A DNA stretch of 64,000 bases from assembly GCF_003545715.1 (NCBI RefSeq), contig NZ_QVNU01000001.1:868001-932000 (forward strand). Direction: 5' to 3'. The position numbers were made by a program, and so were the translations under genes. The notes beneath the pieces are model-generated. The model saw only the letters and a list, made by a program, of their open reading frames with translations. It was not told the origin of the DNA and ran no database searches. How positions within the stretch are numbered: the stretch's first letter is position 1; each line of letters begins with the position of its first letter. This DNA is from Taibaiella koreensis (GTDB lineage: Bacteria > Bacteroidota > Bacteroidia > Chitinophagales > Chitinophagaceae). Shown here piece after piece: positions 17,770 through 26,245 of the stretch.

Positions 17770-17790
17770 TAGAAAAAACCTTGTTTTGTT

Positions 17791-17824
17791 GATTAGCCGC
17801 CCGGGATCCTCCGGGCGGCTAATC
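17791..17824 (+). terminator. Hairpin terminator after the metalloprotease
   Basis: A 14-bp perfect GC-rich stem (GATTAGCCGCCCGG paired with its complement) encloses a 6-nt loop, 21 bp after the stop. The T run is short (GTTTAG). Confidence 0.6.
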
Positions 17825-17850
17825 GTTTAGACAGACTGTCTTCAATACGG

Positions 17851-17880
17851 TTTTGTAACCCATCTTTCATCGTACCTTTG
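17851..17880 (+). promoter_or_regulatory. Putative promoter of tsaC
   Basis: TTTTG at 17851-17855 and TACCTTTG at 17873-17880 form a Bacteroidota-type -33/-7 pair with a 17-bp spacer, followed 8 bp later by the ATG at 17889. It is the most complete promoter match in the window. Confidence 0.5.
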
Positions 17881-17888
17881 GCGTAACA

Positions 17889-18452
17889 ATGAACCAAGAG
17901 ATCAATAAAGCCCTGGATATTTTGCAACATGGCGGTCTTATCTTGTATCCCACCGATACGATATGGGGAATAGGCTGCGATGCGACCAATGCCACAGCGA
18001 TACGCCGTATCTACGACCTGAAGAAAAGAGATGATGCCAAAAGCCTGATCATACTGCTGGATGAAGCCAAATCCATTTTCCGGTATGTGGCCAGTCCGCA
18101 TCCCGATATAGTGGGTATGGTTCAGGGTTTTGACCGTCCGACCACAGTGATCTACGATCAGGCAATAGGCCTGCCCGACAACCTGGTAAACGCCGACGGC
18201 AGCATTGCGATCCGTGTGACGAAAGATCCGTTTTGCAAAAGTTTGATTAAAAGATTGAAACATCCGCTGGTATCCACATCAGCCAATACCAGTGGGCTTG
18301 CCTCACCAAAAGGTTTTGACGATATAGAAGCCTCTATTAAGCAAGGCGTTGATTATATCGTAGACCATCGGCGGGAAGAGCAGAACGAAACACTGCCCTC
18401 GCGTATTCTCCGTATCGGGTCCGACGGAAAGGTAGCGATCATCCGGGACTAG
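17889..18452 (+). CDS. tsaC: L-threonylcarbamoyladenylate synthase
   Basis: This 187-residue YrdC/Sua5-domain enzyme makes threonylcarbamoyl-AMP from threonine, bicarbonate and ATP, the first step of t6A37 tRNA modification. It has the signatures GGLILYPTDTIWGIGCDATN and KRDDAKSLIILL, plus the SANTSGLASPKGFDDI segment. The length is that of single-domain TsaC/YrdC and no C-terminal Sua5 domain is present. A palindromic AGCCCGGGCT followed by a short T-rich stretch lies just after the stop. The other t6A genes are not in the window. It acts in the cytoplasm and is expected to be essential. Confidence 0.9.
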   Translation: MNQEINKALDILQHGGLILYPTDTIWGIGCDATNATAIRRIYDLKKRDDAKSLIILLDEAKSIFRYVASPHPDIVGMVQGFDRPTTVIYDQAIGLPDNLVNADGSIAIRVTKDPFCKSLIKRLKHPLVSTSANTSGLASPKGFDDIEASIKQGVDYIVDHRREEQNETLPSRILRIGSDGKVAIIRD

Positions 18453-18473
18453 CCCGGGCTGTCGCTTTTTCAT

Positions 18474-18481
18474 TACCTTCG
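18474..18481 (+). promoter_or_regulatory. Putative -7 element for tex
   Basis: TACCTTCG, one base from TAnnTTTG, lies 33 bp before the tex ATG and 22 bp after the tsaC stop. Confidence 0.3.
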
Positions 18482-18513
18482 CCGTCCTTTATTTTTTGAA
18501 CAAGAACATAGAC

Positions 18514-20751
18514 ATGATTGCATTTTCAGCACCTGTAGCCGGTAAGCTTGCCTTACCCGAAAAGCAGGTTATTGCCGTATTGGAATTATTATCGGAAGGG
18601 GCTACTATTCCCTTTATCGCGCGTTATCGTAAGGACAAGACCGGCGCCCTGGATGAAGTACAGATCCAGCAGATACAGGATGAGGCCCGCTTCCAGCAGG
18701 AGTTTACCGACAGGAAAGCCTTTATTGAAAAAACAATTACCGAGCAAGGTAAGATGACGGAGTTGCTGCAGGATAAACTGAATGAAGCGACCACCCTCAA
18801 TGCGCTGGAAGATATCTACCTGCCTTATAAACCCAAGCGGAAAACCAAAGCCCAGACGGCCAGGGAAAACGGCCTGGAGCCACTTGCATTGCTGCTGCTA
18901 GAGCAAGGTAATGTATTGCCTGCAGCAGAAGCAGCAGCCTATATCAATGATAATGTAAGCGATGCCGACAGCGCGCTGCAGGGCGCCAGGGATATTATTG
19001 CCGAGATGGTGAATGAAGATGCTGAAGTACGGGCGGGCATGCGTAAGCTGTTTGAGACGCAGGCGGCAGTACAGGGCAAGATCCTTAGTGGCAAAGAAGA
19101 AGAAGGCATTAAGTACAAGGATTATTTCGACTTTTCCGAACCGGTCTCCAAAATTCCTTCGCACCGTATGCTGGCGATCATGCGGGGCTTTATGGAAGGC
19201 TTCCTGCGTATGAGCATTGCACCCGAGGAAGAAGCGGCCCTGCTCAGGATCGAAAAACAATTTCTAAAAGCGGGTAATGAAGCCGCAGAGCAAGTGAAAA
19301 AAGCCATCAGAGATGCTTACAGGCGCTTGCTGCAACCCAGTCTCGAAAGCGAATTCCGTATGGGACTCAAGGCAAAGGCAGATGAGGAAGCGATCGTCGT
19401 ATTTGCTGAAAACCTGCGCCAGCTGCTGCTTTCCTCTCCGTTGGGCAGCAAAAGGATAATGGCTATTGATCCGGGTTACCGTACCGGTTGTAAGGTTGTG
19501 ATCCTGGATGAAAAGGGTGAGCTGAAGAAGAACGACCTGATCTATGTGCATGAGCAGAACAACAGGCTCCTGGATGCAGAGCATAAAGTACGGAACTACA
19601 TGCGTGAATACAATATCGAAGCCTTTGCTATCGGGGACGGTACTGCGGGCCGCGAGACAGAGCAGTTCATCAAAAAGCTGAACACCGGTCTGCCGGTATT
19701 CCTGGTGAATGAGGATGGCGCATCGATCTACTCGGCTTCTGAGATTGCCAGGGAAGAATTTCCTGACTACGATATTACCGTAAGGGGCGCCGTAAGCATT
19801 GGCCGGAGGTTAATGGACCCCCTGGCCGAGCTGGTAAAGATCGATCCCAAAAGTATAGGCGTGGGACAATACCAGCACGATGTGAACCAAGTACGTTTGA
19901 AAGAAAAGCTGGACCAGACGGTGGTGAGCTGTGTCAATACTGTGGGTGTTAACCTGAACACCGCAGGCAAGCACCTGCTGAGTTATGTGAGCGGCATCGG
20001 TCCGTCTATCGCCGAAAATATCGTTAATTACAGAAAGGAAAAGGGACGCTTTACCAGCCGGAAGCAATTGCTGGAAGTACCCCGGCTGGGCAACAAGGCC
20101 TTTGAGCAATGTGCAGGCTTCCTGAGGATCAAAGGCGGCGATCATCCGCTCGACGAGAGCGGCGTGCACCCTGAAGCTTATAAAGTAGTGGCGCAAATGG
20201 CGGCAGATAAGGGTATCGGACTGAAAGAAATGATCGGCAACGAAGCGGTGGTGAGCCAGATCGCTGCGCAGCAATACGTGTCGGATACCGTAGGACTCCA
20301 CACCTTACAGGATATCCTGAAGGAGCTGAAGAAGCCGGGGCTGGATCCCCGCAGCGAAGCACAGGCTTTTGAATTTGCCGGCATTTATGCCATCGGAGAC
20401 GTGCATGCCGGTATGATCGTTCCGGGCATTGTCACCAACCTTACCCGTTTTGGCGCATTCGTCGATATCGGCGTCAAACAGGATGGCCTGGTGCATGTAT
20501 CGGAGATCGCGCATAAGTATATTACTGATCCTGCCGAAGCATTGAAGCTGAATGACAAGGTTATGGTGAAGGTTACAGAGGTGGATATTCCCCGCAAACG
20601 TATTGCTTTGTCCATTAAGCAGGCACAGGACCCACCGGCGCAGCAGCCCCGCTCCAGGCGCCCACAGGACGCAAGGCCAAAGGTAGCCGACCGTCCCAGC
20701 GAAAATATCCACGATGCCCTGAGCCAGCTGAAGAAGAAGTTCGGAAAGTAA
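18514..20751 (+). CDS. tex: Tex family transcription accessory protein
   Basis: This protein of about 745 residues has the full Tex architecture. The N-terminal helical region begins with PEKQVIAVLELLSEGATIPF and includes IARYRKDKTGALDE. A YqgF/RNase H-like fold follows with RIMAIDPGYRTGCKVVILD. Helix-hairpin-helix repeats come next (SYVSGIGPSIAENIV, LLEVPRLGNKAFEQ), then a C-terminal S1 domain (GIVTNLTRFGAFVDIGVKQD). Tex binds nucleic acids and associates with transcription and ribosomes. The ATG at 18514 is preferred; a TTG at 18496 in the same frame is possible. It may be expressed from its own promoter. Confidence 0.92.
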   Translation: MIAFSAPVAGKLALPEKQVIAVLELLSEGATIPFIARYRKDKTGALDEVQIQQIQDEARFQQEFTDRKAFIEKTITEQGKMTELLQDKLNEATTLNALEDIYLPYKPKRKTKAQTARENGLEPLALLLLEQGNVLPAAEAAAYINDNVSDADSALQGARDIIAEMVNEDAEVRAGMRKLFETQAAVQGKILSGKEEEGIKYKDYFDFSEPVSKIPSHRMLAIMRGFMEGFLRMSIAPEEEAALLRIEKQFLKAGNEAAEQVKKAIRDAYRRLLQPSLESEFRMGLKAKADEEAIVVFAENLRQLLLSSPLGSKRIMAIDPGYRTGCKVVILDEKGELKKNDLIYVHEQNNRLLDAEHKVRNYMREYNIEAFAIGDGTAGRETEQFIKKLNTGLPVFLVNEDGASIYSASEIAREEFPDYDITVRGAVSIGRRLMDPLAELVKIDPKSIGVGQYQHDVNQVRLKEKLDQTVVSCVNTVGVNLNTAGKHLLSYVSGIGPSIAENIVNYRKEKGRFTSRKQLLEVPRLGNKAFEQCAGFLRIKGGDHPLDESGVHPEAYKVVAQMAADKGIGLKEMIGNEAVVSQIAAQQYVSDTVGLHTLQDILKELKKPGLDPRSEAQAFEFAGIYAIGDVHAGMIVPGIVTNLTRFGAFVDIGVKQDGLVHVSEIAHKYITDPAEALKLNDKVMVKVTEVDIPRKRIALSIKQAQDPPAQQPRSRRPQDARPKVADRPSENIHDALSQLKKKFGK

Positions 20752-20755
20752 TATC

Positions 20756-20794
20756 AAAAGAGAAGTCAAGTTTCAAAAACTTGACTTCTCTTTT
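20756..20794. terminator. Bidirectional terminator between tex and the bestrophin gene
   Basis: Complementary 18-nt arms (AAAAGAGAAGTCAAGTTT and its complement) flank a 3-nt loop, with A-rich and T-rich ends on opposite sides. The right arm overlaps the minus-strand bestrophin stop codon at 20793 by 2 bp, so it serves both converging genes. Confidence 0.8.
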
Positions 20795-21809
20795 ACATCA
20801 ATATATTGTTTACCGGTGTCAAAGCCGGTGGCAGGTCCAGCTCGCCCAGCATTTCGCGCAGGTCGATCTCAATGGTGCGGCTCATAGCCGTTACCGGCAC
20901 ATCGTTGGCGCTGCCTTCAAATGGGTTTTCGGTGCTTTCTCCTATTTTTTCCATAGCCATAAACACCCAGGAGATAATAACGGAAAAAGGTATAGCCAGC
21001 CATATGATCCAGCTACCCAGCTTATCGCTGAGCTTGCTGAACTCGCCCAGCGTACCAAAGGGGATCAGGCATATAAAAAGCCGGACGAACATCTGGTTGA
21101 TGGTCGCAAATTGCCTTGGGTAAGGGAAATTCTTCAGGCGCTCGCATTTACCCTGCTGTTCATAAAGATTGACAAGGAGCTGCTCCAATTCGACATGATC
21201 GAGCGGATCGATATGGCCCTGACTTTTGAGCGTTTTGAGTTGTGCCGACTGCAGGCTGATGAGATGAGTGGCCCTGTTTTTCCGGGCCAGCACAAAGTGC
21301 AGGTCTTCTTCGGAAAGGTAGGGCTTCAACGCGTCATCCAGCTTTGTGTCCCATTCTTCCACACGGTACAGCCTGCCATATTCGATATAGGATGGCTTGC
21401 TGCGGGCATTCTCCCAGGCCCGGTTTTCCCTCAGCTGATACCGCAATGCTGTAAGCCAGGCAATGTGTCTGTAGATCATCTGGCGGTGCTCCTCCGGCAT
21501 CGGATCCTTTGCCGGATCACCAATGCCATCTTTAACCAGCATACCCCAGGCGCGACTGCTATTGACGATAGCGCCATAGATCTGCCTTGCTTCCCACAAA
21601 CGGTTGTAGGTTTGTGTATTCCTGAAACCGACGATGAAAGCGGCCGCAGTGCCCACCAGGGCGATAGGTACCCAGGGGATAGCCAGCCATTGCCAGTGGA
21701 AAAAGAAAAGCAATGTTGTGGGAATGGTGGCTAATACTACAAGGATGTAAATGTCTCTACGGGTCCAAAAAAGAAATTCTTTTAGCGTGTAACGTTGACC
21801 GGCGTGCAT
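20793..21809 (-). CDS. Bestrophin family ion channel
   Basis: This 338-residue protein is of the bestrophin/UPF0187 family, a pentameric membrane anion or cation channel. It has an N-terminal amphipathic stretch (RYTLKEFLFWTRRDIYI) and membrane segments at about 22-42 and 45-60. The typical cytosolic loop GFRNTQTYNRLWEARQIYG follows, then further membrane segments near the C-terminus (PFGTLGEFSKLSDKLGSW). The C-terminal part contains ENPFEGSANDVPVTAMSRTIE, consistent with the bestrophin tail. Physiological ion and regulation are unknown. Its stop lies on the shared terminator with tex. Confidence 0.88.
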   Translation of the reverse strand: MHAGQRYTLKEFLFWTRRDIYILVVLATIPTTLLFFFHWQWLAIPWVPIALVGTAAAFIVGFRNTQTYNRLWEARQIYGAIVNSSRAWGMLVKDGIGDPAKDPMPEEHRQMIYRHIAWLTALRYQLRENRAWENARSKPSYIEYGRLYRVEEWDTKLDDALKPYLSEEDLHFVLARKNRATHLISLQSAQLKTLKSQGHIDPLDHVELEQLLVNLYEQQGKCERLKNFPYPRQFATINQMFVRLFICLIPFGTLGEFSKLSDKLGSWIIWLAIPFSVIISWVFMAMEKIGESTENPFEGSANDVPVTAMSRTIEIDLREMLGELDLPPALTPVNNILM

Positions 21810-21836
21810 AGGCGCTGTATTAAAGATTAAAAGAGT

Positions 21837-22361
21837 TCAGGGTGATATCAGGGCACTGTATAGCCTGGCCCGCCGGTATACAGAAGGACGCTCCTGTAGC
21901 TTATGGGCCTGGCTGAAATGTTGTTGGCGGAATAATATGCTTAATGTATCAAAACTAAGCGGGTAAGGGACCCAGGGCTTTGCCGGCGTATCGGTATCGT
22001 ACTCGACTATCAGAAAGACAGCGCCAGGCTTGAGGTGCCGCTTTATCCTGGCCAGGAAAGCCGGCTGGTCCCGCACATAGTGCAGCGCATTGGCCATCAG
22101 TATACCATCCAAAGGCGGCAGGTCCAATGCAGCCGTAACAAAATCCCTTTGCTGAAAATTAACGGTTACGGCCAGGTTCCCCGGATCGGTCCATGCAGCT
22201 GTCTGATCTACCGCATGTATGCTGCTACCGGCGGGTAACAGCGCGGCCAATGCCCGGGTAAAGACACCGCTGCCGCAACCCAGATCGGCCCAGCAAACGG
22301 GTGAGGTGTAAGCCTTCAGCAGCGGGCATTGTAACATCGATACGGCCTCGGTGATCTCCAT
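21837..22361 (-). CDS. Class I SAM-dependent methyltransferase
   Basis: The ATG at 22361 gives a 174-residue methyltransferase. The longer open frame upstream runs through the neighbouring gene and is not used. Motif I is WADLGCGSGVFTRAL, with an acidic residue in SSIHAVDQT and a motif IV region in LDGILMANALHYV. It ends YRRARLYSALISP. The fold is Methyltransf_11/25 type. It begins 5 bp after the stop of the TMEM175-like channel gene, so they are probably co-transcribed. Substrate unknown; no neighbour suggests one. Confidence 0.8.
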   Translation of the reverse strand: MEITEAVSMLQCPLLKAYTSPVCWADLGCGSGVFTRALAALLPAGSSIHAVDQTAAWTDPGNLAVTVNFQQRDFVTAALDLPPLDGILMANALHYVRDQPAFLARIKRHLKPGAVFLIVEYDTDTPAKPWVPYPLSFDTLSILFRQQHFSQAHKLQERPSVYRRARLYSALISP

Positions 22362-22366
22362 AACGG

Positions 22367-23005
22367 TCAGTCTTTTTTCTTCTGGATGCCTTTGCCGGAT
22401 ATGATGGCAAAAGCATAATTTAATTGAACGAGGATAATGAAGGCCATGCTGAGGTAAACATGGATAAAGCACAGCAATGCCCCGGCCAGGTACAACACTT
22501 GTGCGATCACGATGCGGCTGCGTACGGCCTTGTCGATGGTTGGGAAGGCCCCGGCATCGAGTGCGATAAACTGTTTCTTCGATGCGTACTGCCAGTGCAG
22601 GTATAGTACCAGGCCCAGCAACAGGATGTTGCACCAGTAAAGCAGCAAAGCAAAACGATACTGGGTGTACTGTCCCAAAAAGGCGGTGGTGAAAGGCAGC
22701 AGAGAGACCAGCAGCAGGAAAAACAGCGCGTTCCAGGTAAGGTTGCGATCGTATGTTTTCATATAGCTCAGCTGCACGGCCTGGCCGTTCCAGAAGATAC
22801 CCATTGTCATGAAGCTGAGGAAATAGCTCAGGAACTTAGGCGATAGGGAAAGGAAGAGGGAGAAGAGCTCCGCTTCCGAGTGGACAGGCCGCTCGGGTAC
22901 TTTGATCTCCAACACCAGCAGTGTGAGTGCAATCGCAAATACGCCGTCGCTTAACGCTTCTATACGGCCAATCTTCTTACCCGCAAGATCATTGTACCGG
23001 ATCAT
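22367..23005 (-). CDS. TMEM175-like potassium channel (DUF1211)
   Basis: This 212-residue protein has six hydrophobic segments and the N-terminal signature RIEALSDGVFAIALTLLVL. That is the TMEM175/DUF1211 motif RxxxFSDGVFAIALTLLVL with the motif Phe replaced by Leu. The Ser-Asp pair and the pore helix are kept. Bacterial TMEM175 forms a tetrameric K+ channel in the inner membrane. It is probably co-transcribed with the downstream methyltransferase (5-bp gap). Whether the Phe-to-Leu change affects gating is unknown. Confidence 0.8.
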   Translation of the reverse strand: MIRYNDLAGKKIGRIEALSDGVFAIALTLLVLEIKVPERPVHSEAELFSLFLSLSPKFLSYFLSFMTMGIFWNGQAVQLSYMKTYDRNLTWNALFFLLLVSLLPFTTAFLGQYTQYRFALLLYWCNILLLGLVLYLHWQYASKKQFIALDAGAFPTIDKAVRSRIVIAQVLYLAGALLCFIHVYLSMAFIILVQLNYAFAIISGKGIQKKKD

Positions 23006-23103
23006 CGCTATTTATGCTTTATTATGGTATAAAAATAGGATAAGTTATCGAATGCCGTAAGGCCATGCCGACCGAGTAATATTTTCTGAAGGAACGAGAC
23101 GAT

Positions 23104-23610
23104 CTAAAGGTCCAGCCGGTAAAATACATTGGCTTCTTCTATGCCATCGGGCCATATCGCTTGCTCTTCATGGGTGAACCGGAAGCCGGAACGCTGGTTG
23201 GCAGCCCGCGAAGCTTCGTTGCTTTTACGATGAGAAACAATGATCCGTTTCAGGCCTCTCTTCCTGGCCCATTCGATCCTTTGGCGGTAGAGCAGAGCAG
23301 ACAACCCCTTTCCGCGATGAGGCTTTTGAATATAAGAAGCCACCAGTATTGCCTCTTCTTGCCCGACATCTGGAATAAGAATGCCGGTGATACCAATCAT
23401 CCGTTCATCATGGAACAGACCGAAGGAGGCCGATTGCAGCTGGTTGAGCCGGTCTTCCCAATCCGCCACAGAAAAAGCCGCTTCTCTTTCATACGTGCTG
23501 CTGAACACGGAAGGCTCCAGGAGCAAAGCTTCCAGGCGTAATCTTTTATAGGATTCCAGGTCGCTAATATCTAGCTGGCGGATATTATAACTCTGAATGT
23601 CTTCTTTCAT
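23104..23610 (-). CDS. GNAT family N-acetyltransferase
   Basis: This 168-residue protein has an IRQLDISDLESYKRLRLEAL beginning and the acetyl-CoA loop motif QKPHRGKGLSALLYRQ, followed by GLKRIIVSHRKSN and AANQRSGF. Together these are the GNAT A/B motifs. The C-terminus FRFTHEEQAIWPDG is consistent with an N-terminal or small-molecule acetyltransferase. It stands alone, with no clear operon partner. Substrate unknown. Confidence 0.8.
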   Translation of the reverse strand: MKEDIQSYNIRQLDISDLESYKRLRLEALLLEPSVFSSTYEREAAFSVADWEDRLNQLQSASFGLFHDERMIGITGILIPDVGQEEAILVASYIQKPHRGKGLSALLYRQRIEWARKRGLKRIIVSHRKSNEASRAANQRSGFRFTHEEQAIWPDGIEEANVFYRLDL

Positions 23611-23626
23611 GGCGGGATTTATGACG

Positions 23627-23653
23627 GGAGCCGGCGTATTACCGGCCGGCTCC
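23627..23653 (-). terminator. Hairpin downstream of the DUF4240 gene
   Basis: GGAGCCGGC and its complement GCCGGCTCC flank a 9-nt loop, just after the DUF4240 stop. There is no long T run; a weak terminator is possible. Confidence 0.4.
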
Positions 23654-23660
23654 TATGCTG

Positions 23661-24227
23661 TTATTCTTCTTCCTCCGCTTCTGAAAGCCGCTCCTGGATA
23701 CGTTCTTCGTTCCAGAATTTGTCGTACAGCGCGGGGAATAGCTTCCGGTATTCCTCTTTGGTCTCAGGCCAGCGTTGTTCGATCACCTTTTCTTCGGGAT
23801 GCTCGATCAGCTCGTAAAACTCATCTTCGTTGTCCTTGCCCAGTTTTTCCAGCCAGGCATTTGCGGCCACGAACAGCATGTATTCGCCGCCCAGGTCGCG
23901 GGCTTCTTTAGGCGAAAGGATATTGCAGATCTCATTGGGGTCTTTAATGATCTTGTAAAAACTATCCTTACCCTGTCCTACCATCCAGGCGCGGAAATCC
24001 TCGTAGGTATCATCGGAAATGAAGCTGCACACCACGAAAGTCGCTGCCATAATGGGCCAGGTCGACGCTTCTTCGATCTTTTCGAGCAGTATGTGCTCAA
24101 AAGCGATAATGTCTTCTGTGGCATAAGGGGTCAGTAGCTCGGTAAGCGTAACGCATTGCGTTTCAAAATTGCTGTTGGGGGCGGCCTTTGCTTTATCGAT
24201 CAGCTGCCAGAAAATCTGTTCGTTCAT
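23661..24227 (-). CDS. DUF4240 domain-containing protein
   Basis: The ATG at 24227 gives MNEQIFWQLIDKAKA, which is the typical start of DUF4240 proteins; the longer frame upstream adds 22 unrelated residues that overlap the M42 gene. The 188-residue protein is acidic, helical and cytosolic, and contains DDTYEDFRAWMVGQGKDSFY and a C-terminal acidic tail EAEEEE. The gene starts 16 bp after the M42 peptidase stop on the same strand, so it is likely co-transcribed. DUF4240 has no assigned biochemical role. Confidence 0.75.
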   Translation of the reverse strand: MNEQIFWQLIDKAKAAPNSNFETQCVTLTELLTPYATEDIIAFEHILLEKIEEASTWPIMAATFVVCSFISDDTYEDFRAWMVGQGKDSFYKIIKDPNEICNILSPKEARDLGGEYMLFVAANAWLEKLGKDNEDEFYELIEHPEEKVIEQRWPETKEEYRKLFPALYDKFWNEERIQERLSEAEEEE

Positions 24228-24243
24228 ATAGTCGGCTGAAATA

Positions 24244-25356
24244 TTACTGAATATAGCGGAAATCGTGTCCGTCTTTAATGTTGAGCAGGGCATTATAGAT
24301 CAGGTGAATTACATTGTCGACGTCTTCTTTGTGCACCATCTCCACAGTGGTATGCATATAGCGCAGGGGCAGGGAGATCAATGCTGAAGGTACGCCAGCG
24401 TTGGAATAGGCGAAAGCATCGGTATCGGTGCCGGTAGAACGGGAAGAGGCTGATCGCTGGAACGGGATCTTGTTGTCCTCAGCTGTTTTAATAATGAGCC
24501 GGTTCAGGTTGTTTTGCACCGCCGGTGCGTAAGTCACTACCGGTCCTTTGCCGCAGGAAAGATCTCCTTCGCTTACCTTGCTGATCATTGGTGTAGAGGT
24601 GTCATGCGTTACGTCGGTAACGATCGCAACATTAGGCTGGATATATTCGGCGATCATTTCGGCGCCGCGCAGGCCTATTTCTTCCTGCACAGAGTTGACA
24701 ATATACAAGCCAAAGGGTAGCTTCTTCTTGTTCTCATGTAGCAGGCGCGCCACTTCGGCGATCATAAAGCCGCCGGCGCGGTTGTCCAGGGCTCGTCCCA
24801 CGTAGTACCGGTCGTTAAGCACCATAAATTCATCTTCGTAAGTGATTACACAGCCCACGTGAATACCCAGCGCTTCCACTTCATCTTTGGAGGTGCAGCC
24901 GCAATCGAGGAAAATGTTCTTGACCTTGGGCGTTTCTTCTTTTTCGCCGCTGCGGGTATGGATGGCAGGCCAGCCGAATACAGCCTTGACAATGCCTTTG
25001 TCGGTATGTATGTTCACTCTTTTGGAGGGGGCGATCATGTGATCGGAACCGCCATTGCGGATCACATAAATGAGCCCATCGCTGGTAATATAATTGACAA
25101 ACCAGGAAATCTCATCGGCATGCGCCTCGATCACTACTTTATACTTGGCCTTGGGATTGATGATGCCCACGGCAGTGCCGTAATTATCGACATAATGCTC
25201 GTCGATATAGGGACGGATGTAATCCAGCCAAAGCTTTTGTCCTTCGGCCTCGAAGCCCGTAGGTGCTGCGTTGTTGATGTATCGTTCAAAGAACGCCAGT
25301 GATTTTTTATTGACCACCGGGATGTGTTTCTTTTCTTTTTGCTCTTTTTTTGCCAT
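24244..25356 (-). CDS. M42 family metallopeptidase (glutamyl aminopeptidase-like)
   Basis: This 370-residue cytosolic co-catalytic metallopeptidase shows the M42 zinc-ligand pattern. It has EAHADEISW (H79, D81), RALDNRAGG (bridging Asp), VQEEIGLRGAE (catalytic and ligand Glu), VTDVTHDT (Asp) and YMHTTVEMVHKED (His). M42 enzymes form tetrahedral dodecamers and trim peptides; they are sometimes mis-annotated as endoglucanases. Position and length are ordinary. It shares a transcript with the DUF4240 gene downstream. Confidence 0.92.
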   Translation of the reverse strand: MAKKEQKEKKHIPVVNKKSLAFFERYINNAAPTGFEAEGQKLWLDYIRPYIDEHYVDNYGTAVGIINPKAKYKVVIEAHADEISWFVNYITSDGLIYVIRNGGSDHMIAPSKRVNIHTDKGIVKAVFGWPAIHTRSGEKEETPKVKNIFLDCGCTSKDEVEALGIHVGCVITYEDEFMVLNDRYYVGRALDNRAGGFMIAEVARLLHENKKKLPFGLYIVNSVQEEIGLRGAEMIAEYIQPNVAIVTDVTHDTSTPMISKVSEGDLSCGKGPVVTYAPAVQNNLNRLIIKTAEDNKIPFQRSASSRSTGTDTDAFAYSNAGVPSALISLPLRYMHTTVEMVHKEDVDNVIHLIYNALLNIKDGHDFRYIQ

Positions 25357-25391
25357 AATAAGCGTTTCAATTTTGAACCTGGAAAGTTAAA

Positions 25392-26234
25392 TTATTCTTG
25401 CGAGCCGGCAAGGGGCATTCGCATTTCGTACTGGTCCAGGAAGTTTTCCAGTCCCGCAGCAGATAGGGCGGCGAGCAACTCCATCCGGCTGCCATCCACG
25501 TTGTTGATCTTCACTTCTTGTATTACTTGTGCGATGCCCGACAGTAGTGCCTGCAGGTCGGCCTGGTCGCCGGTAATCACTTCAAACTGTATCAGGTGGC
25601 TGGTTTCCGGATTGAGGATGAAGTACCCGACCGTTTGGGCTGCCCGCTTCACCTGGTAGCAACGGTAGCGGTCGCCGGCTGCCTGCACGGCAGCTGAAGT
25701 ATTGTCCCAGGAGTAAAAGGCATCATAGGGACGCGCTGCAGTGGCCAGCGTGGCATAGGGCACCTGCTCCACGGCAATGCCAGGGACGGCGATGGTCTGT
25801 AGCCGGCCCTTGAAGCAATGCAGCTTTTTGTGGATAATGAACCCGATACGTTCGTATACATGGATCGCTCTTTCATTTTGGTCGATCACTTCCAGGCTGC
25901 ACAGGGTAATGCCACTGTCGAGCAACCGGGGCAGGGCATATTCGTAAAGCTTGTCGACCACTTTATGACCACGCGCCGCCGAAAGCACACCGGTGCCGGT
26001 ATTGAAGGCCGTAAGCTTGCCTTGCAGCGTATCGATGCCGTTGAGAATAAAACCGGCAAGCCGGCCGTTGTCGAACATGCCATAGGAGCGGGCAAAGTCG
26101 ACCCTTGCCGCTTCAAGTCTTTTTTGCCAATAACTTACATCGGCAGAAATGGGTACAAAGTAGTCGGCAAATGCCTCGGCAATGCTGGCTACAATATCGG
26201 GCAAGGCCGTGTCTTTTAAATTGCGAATCTCCAT
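25392..26234 (-). CDS. GNAT family N-acetyltransferase (long form)
   Basis: This 280-residue protein has a GNAT fold in its first half, with RSYGMFDNGRLAGFILNG, the acetyl-CoA motif SAARGHKVVDKLYEYAL and NERAIHVYERIGF. Its second half also looks like a degenerate GNAT domain (FILNPETSHLIQFEVITGD). Double-GNAT proteins of this size occur in several families; the substrate is unknown. It is 11 bp downstream of the ubiX gene on the same strand, which suggests co-transcription without an obvious metabolic link. Confidence 0.75.
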   Translation of the reverse strand: MEIRNLKDTALPDIVASIAEAFADYFVPISADVSYWQKRLEAARVDFARSYGMFDNGRLAGFILNGIDTLQGKLTAFNTGTGVLSAARGHKVVDKLYEYALPRLLDSGITLCSLEVIDQNERAIHVYERIGFIIHKKLHCFKGRLQTIAVPGIAVEQVPYATLATAARPYDAFYSWDNTSAAVQAAGDRYRCYQVKRAAQTVGYFILNPETSHLIQFEVITGDQADLQALLSGIAQVIQEVKINNVDGSRMELLAALSAAGLENFLDQYEMRMPLAGSQE

Positions 26235-26245
26235 TCAAAATAGGT

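Noticed and set aside
20781-21734. 317-codon plus-strand frame
   Set aside because: Antisense to the bestrophin gene, which has clear family motifs.
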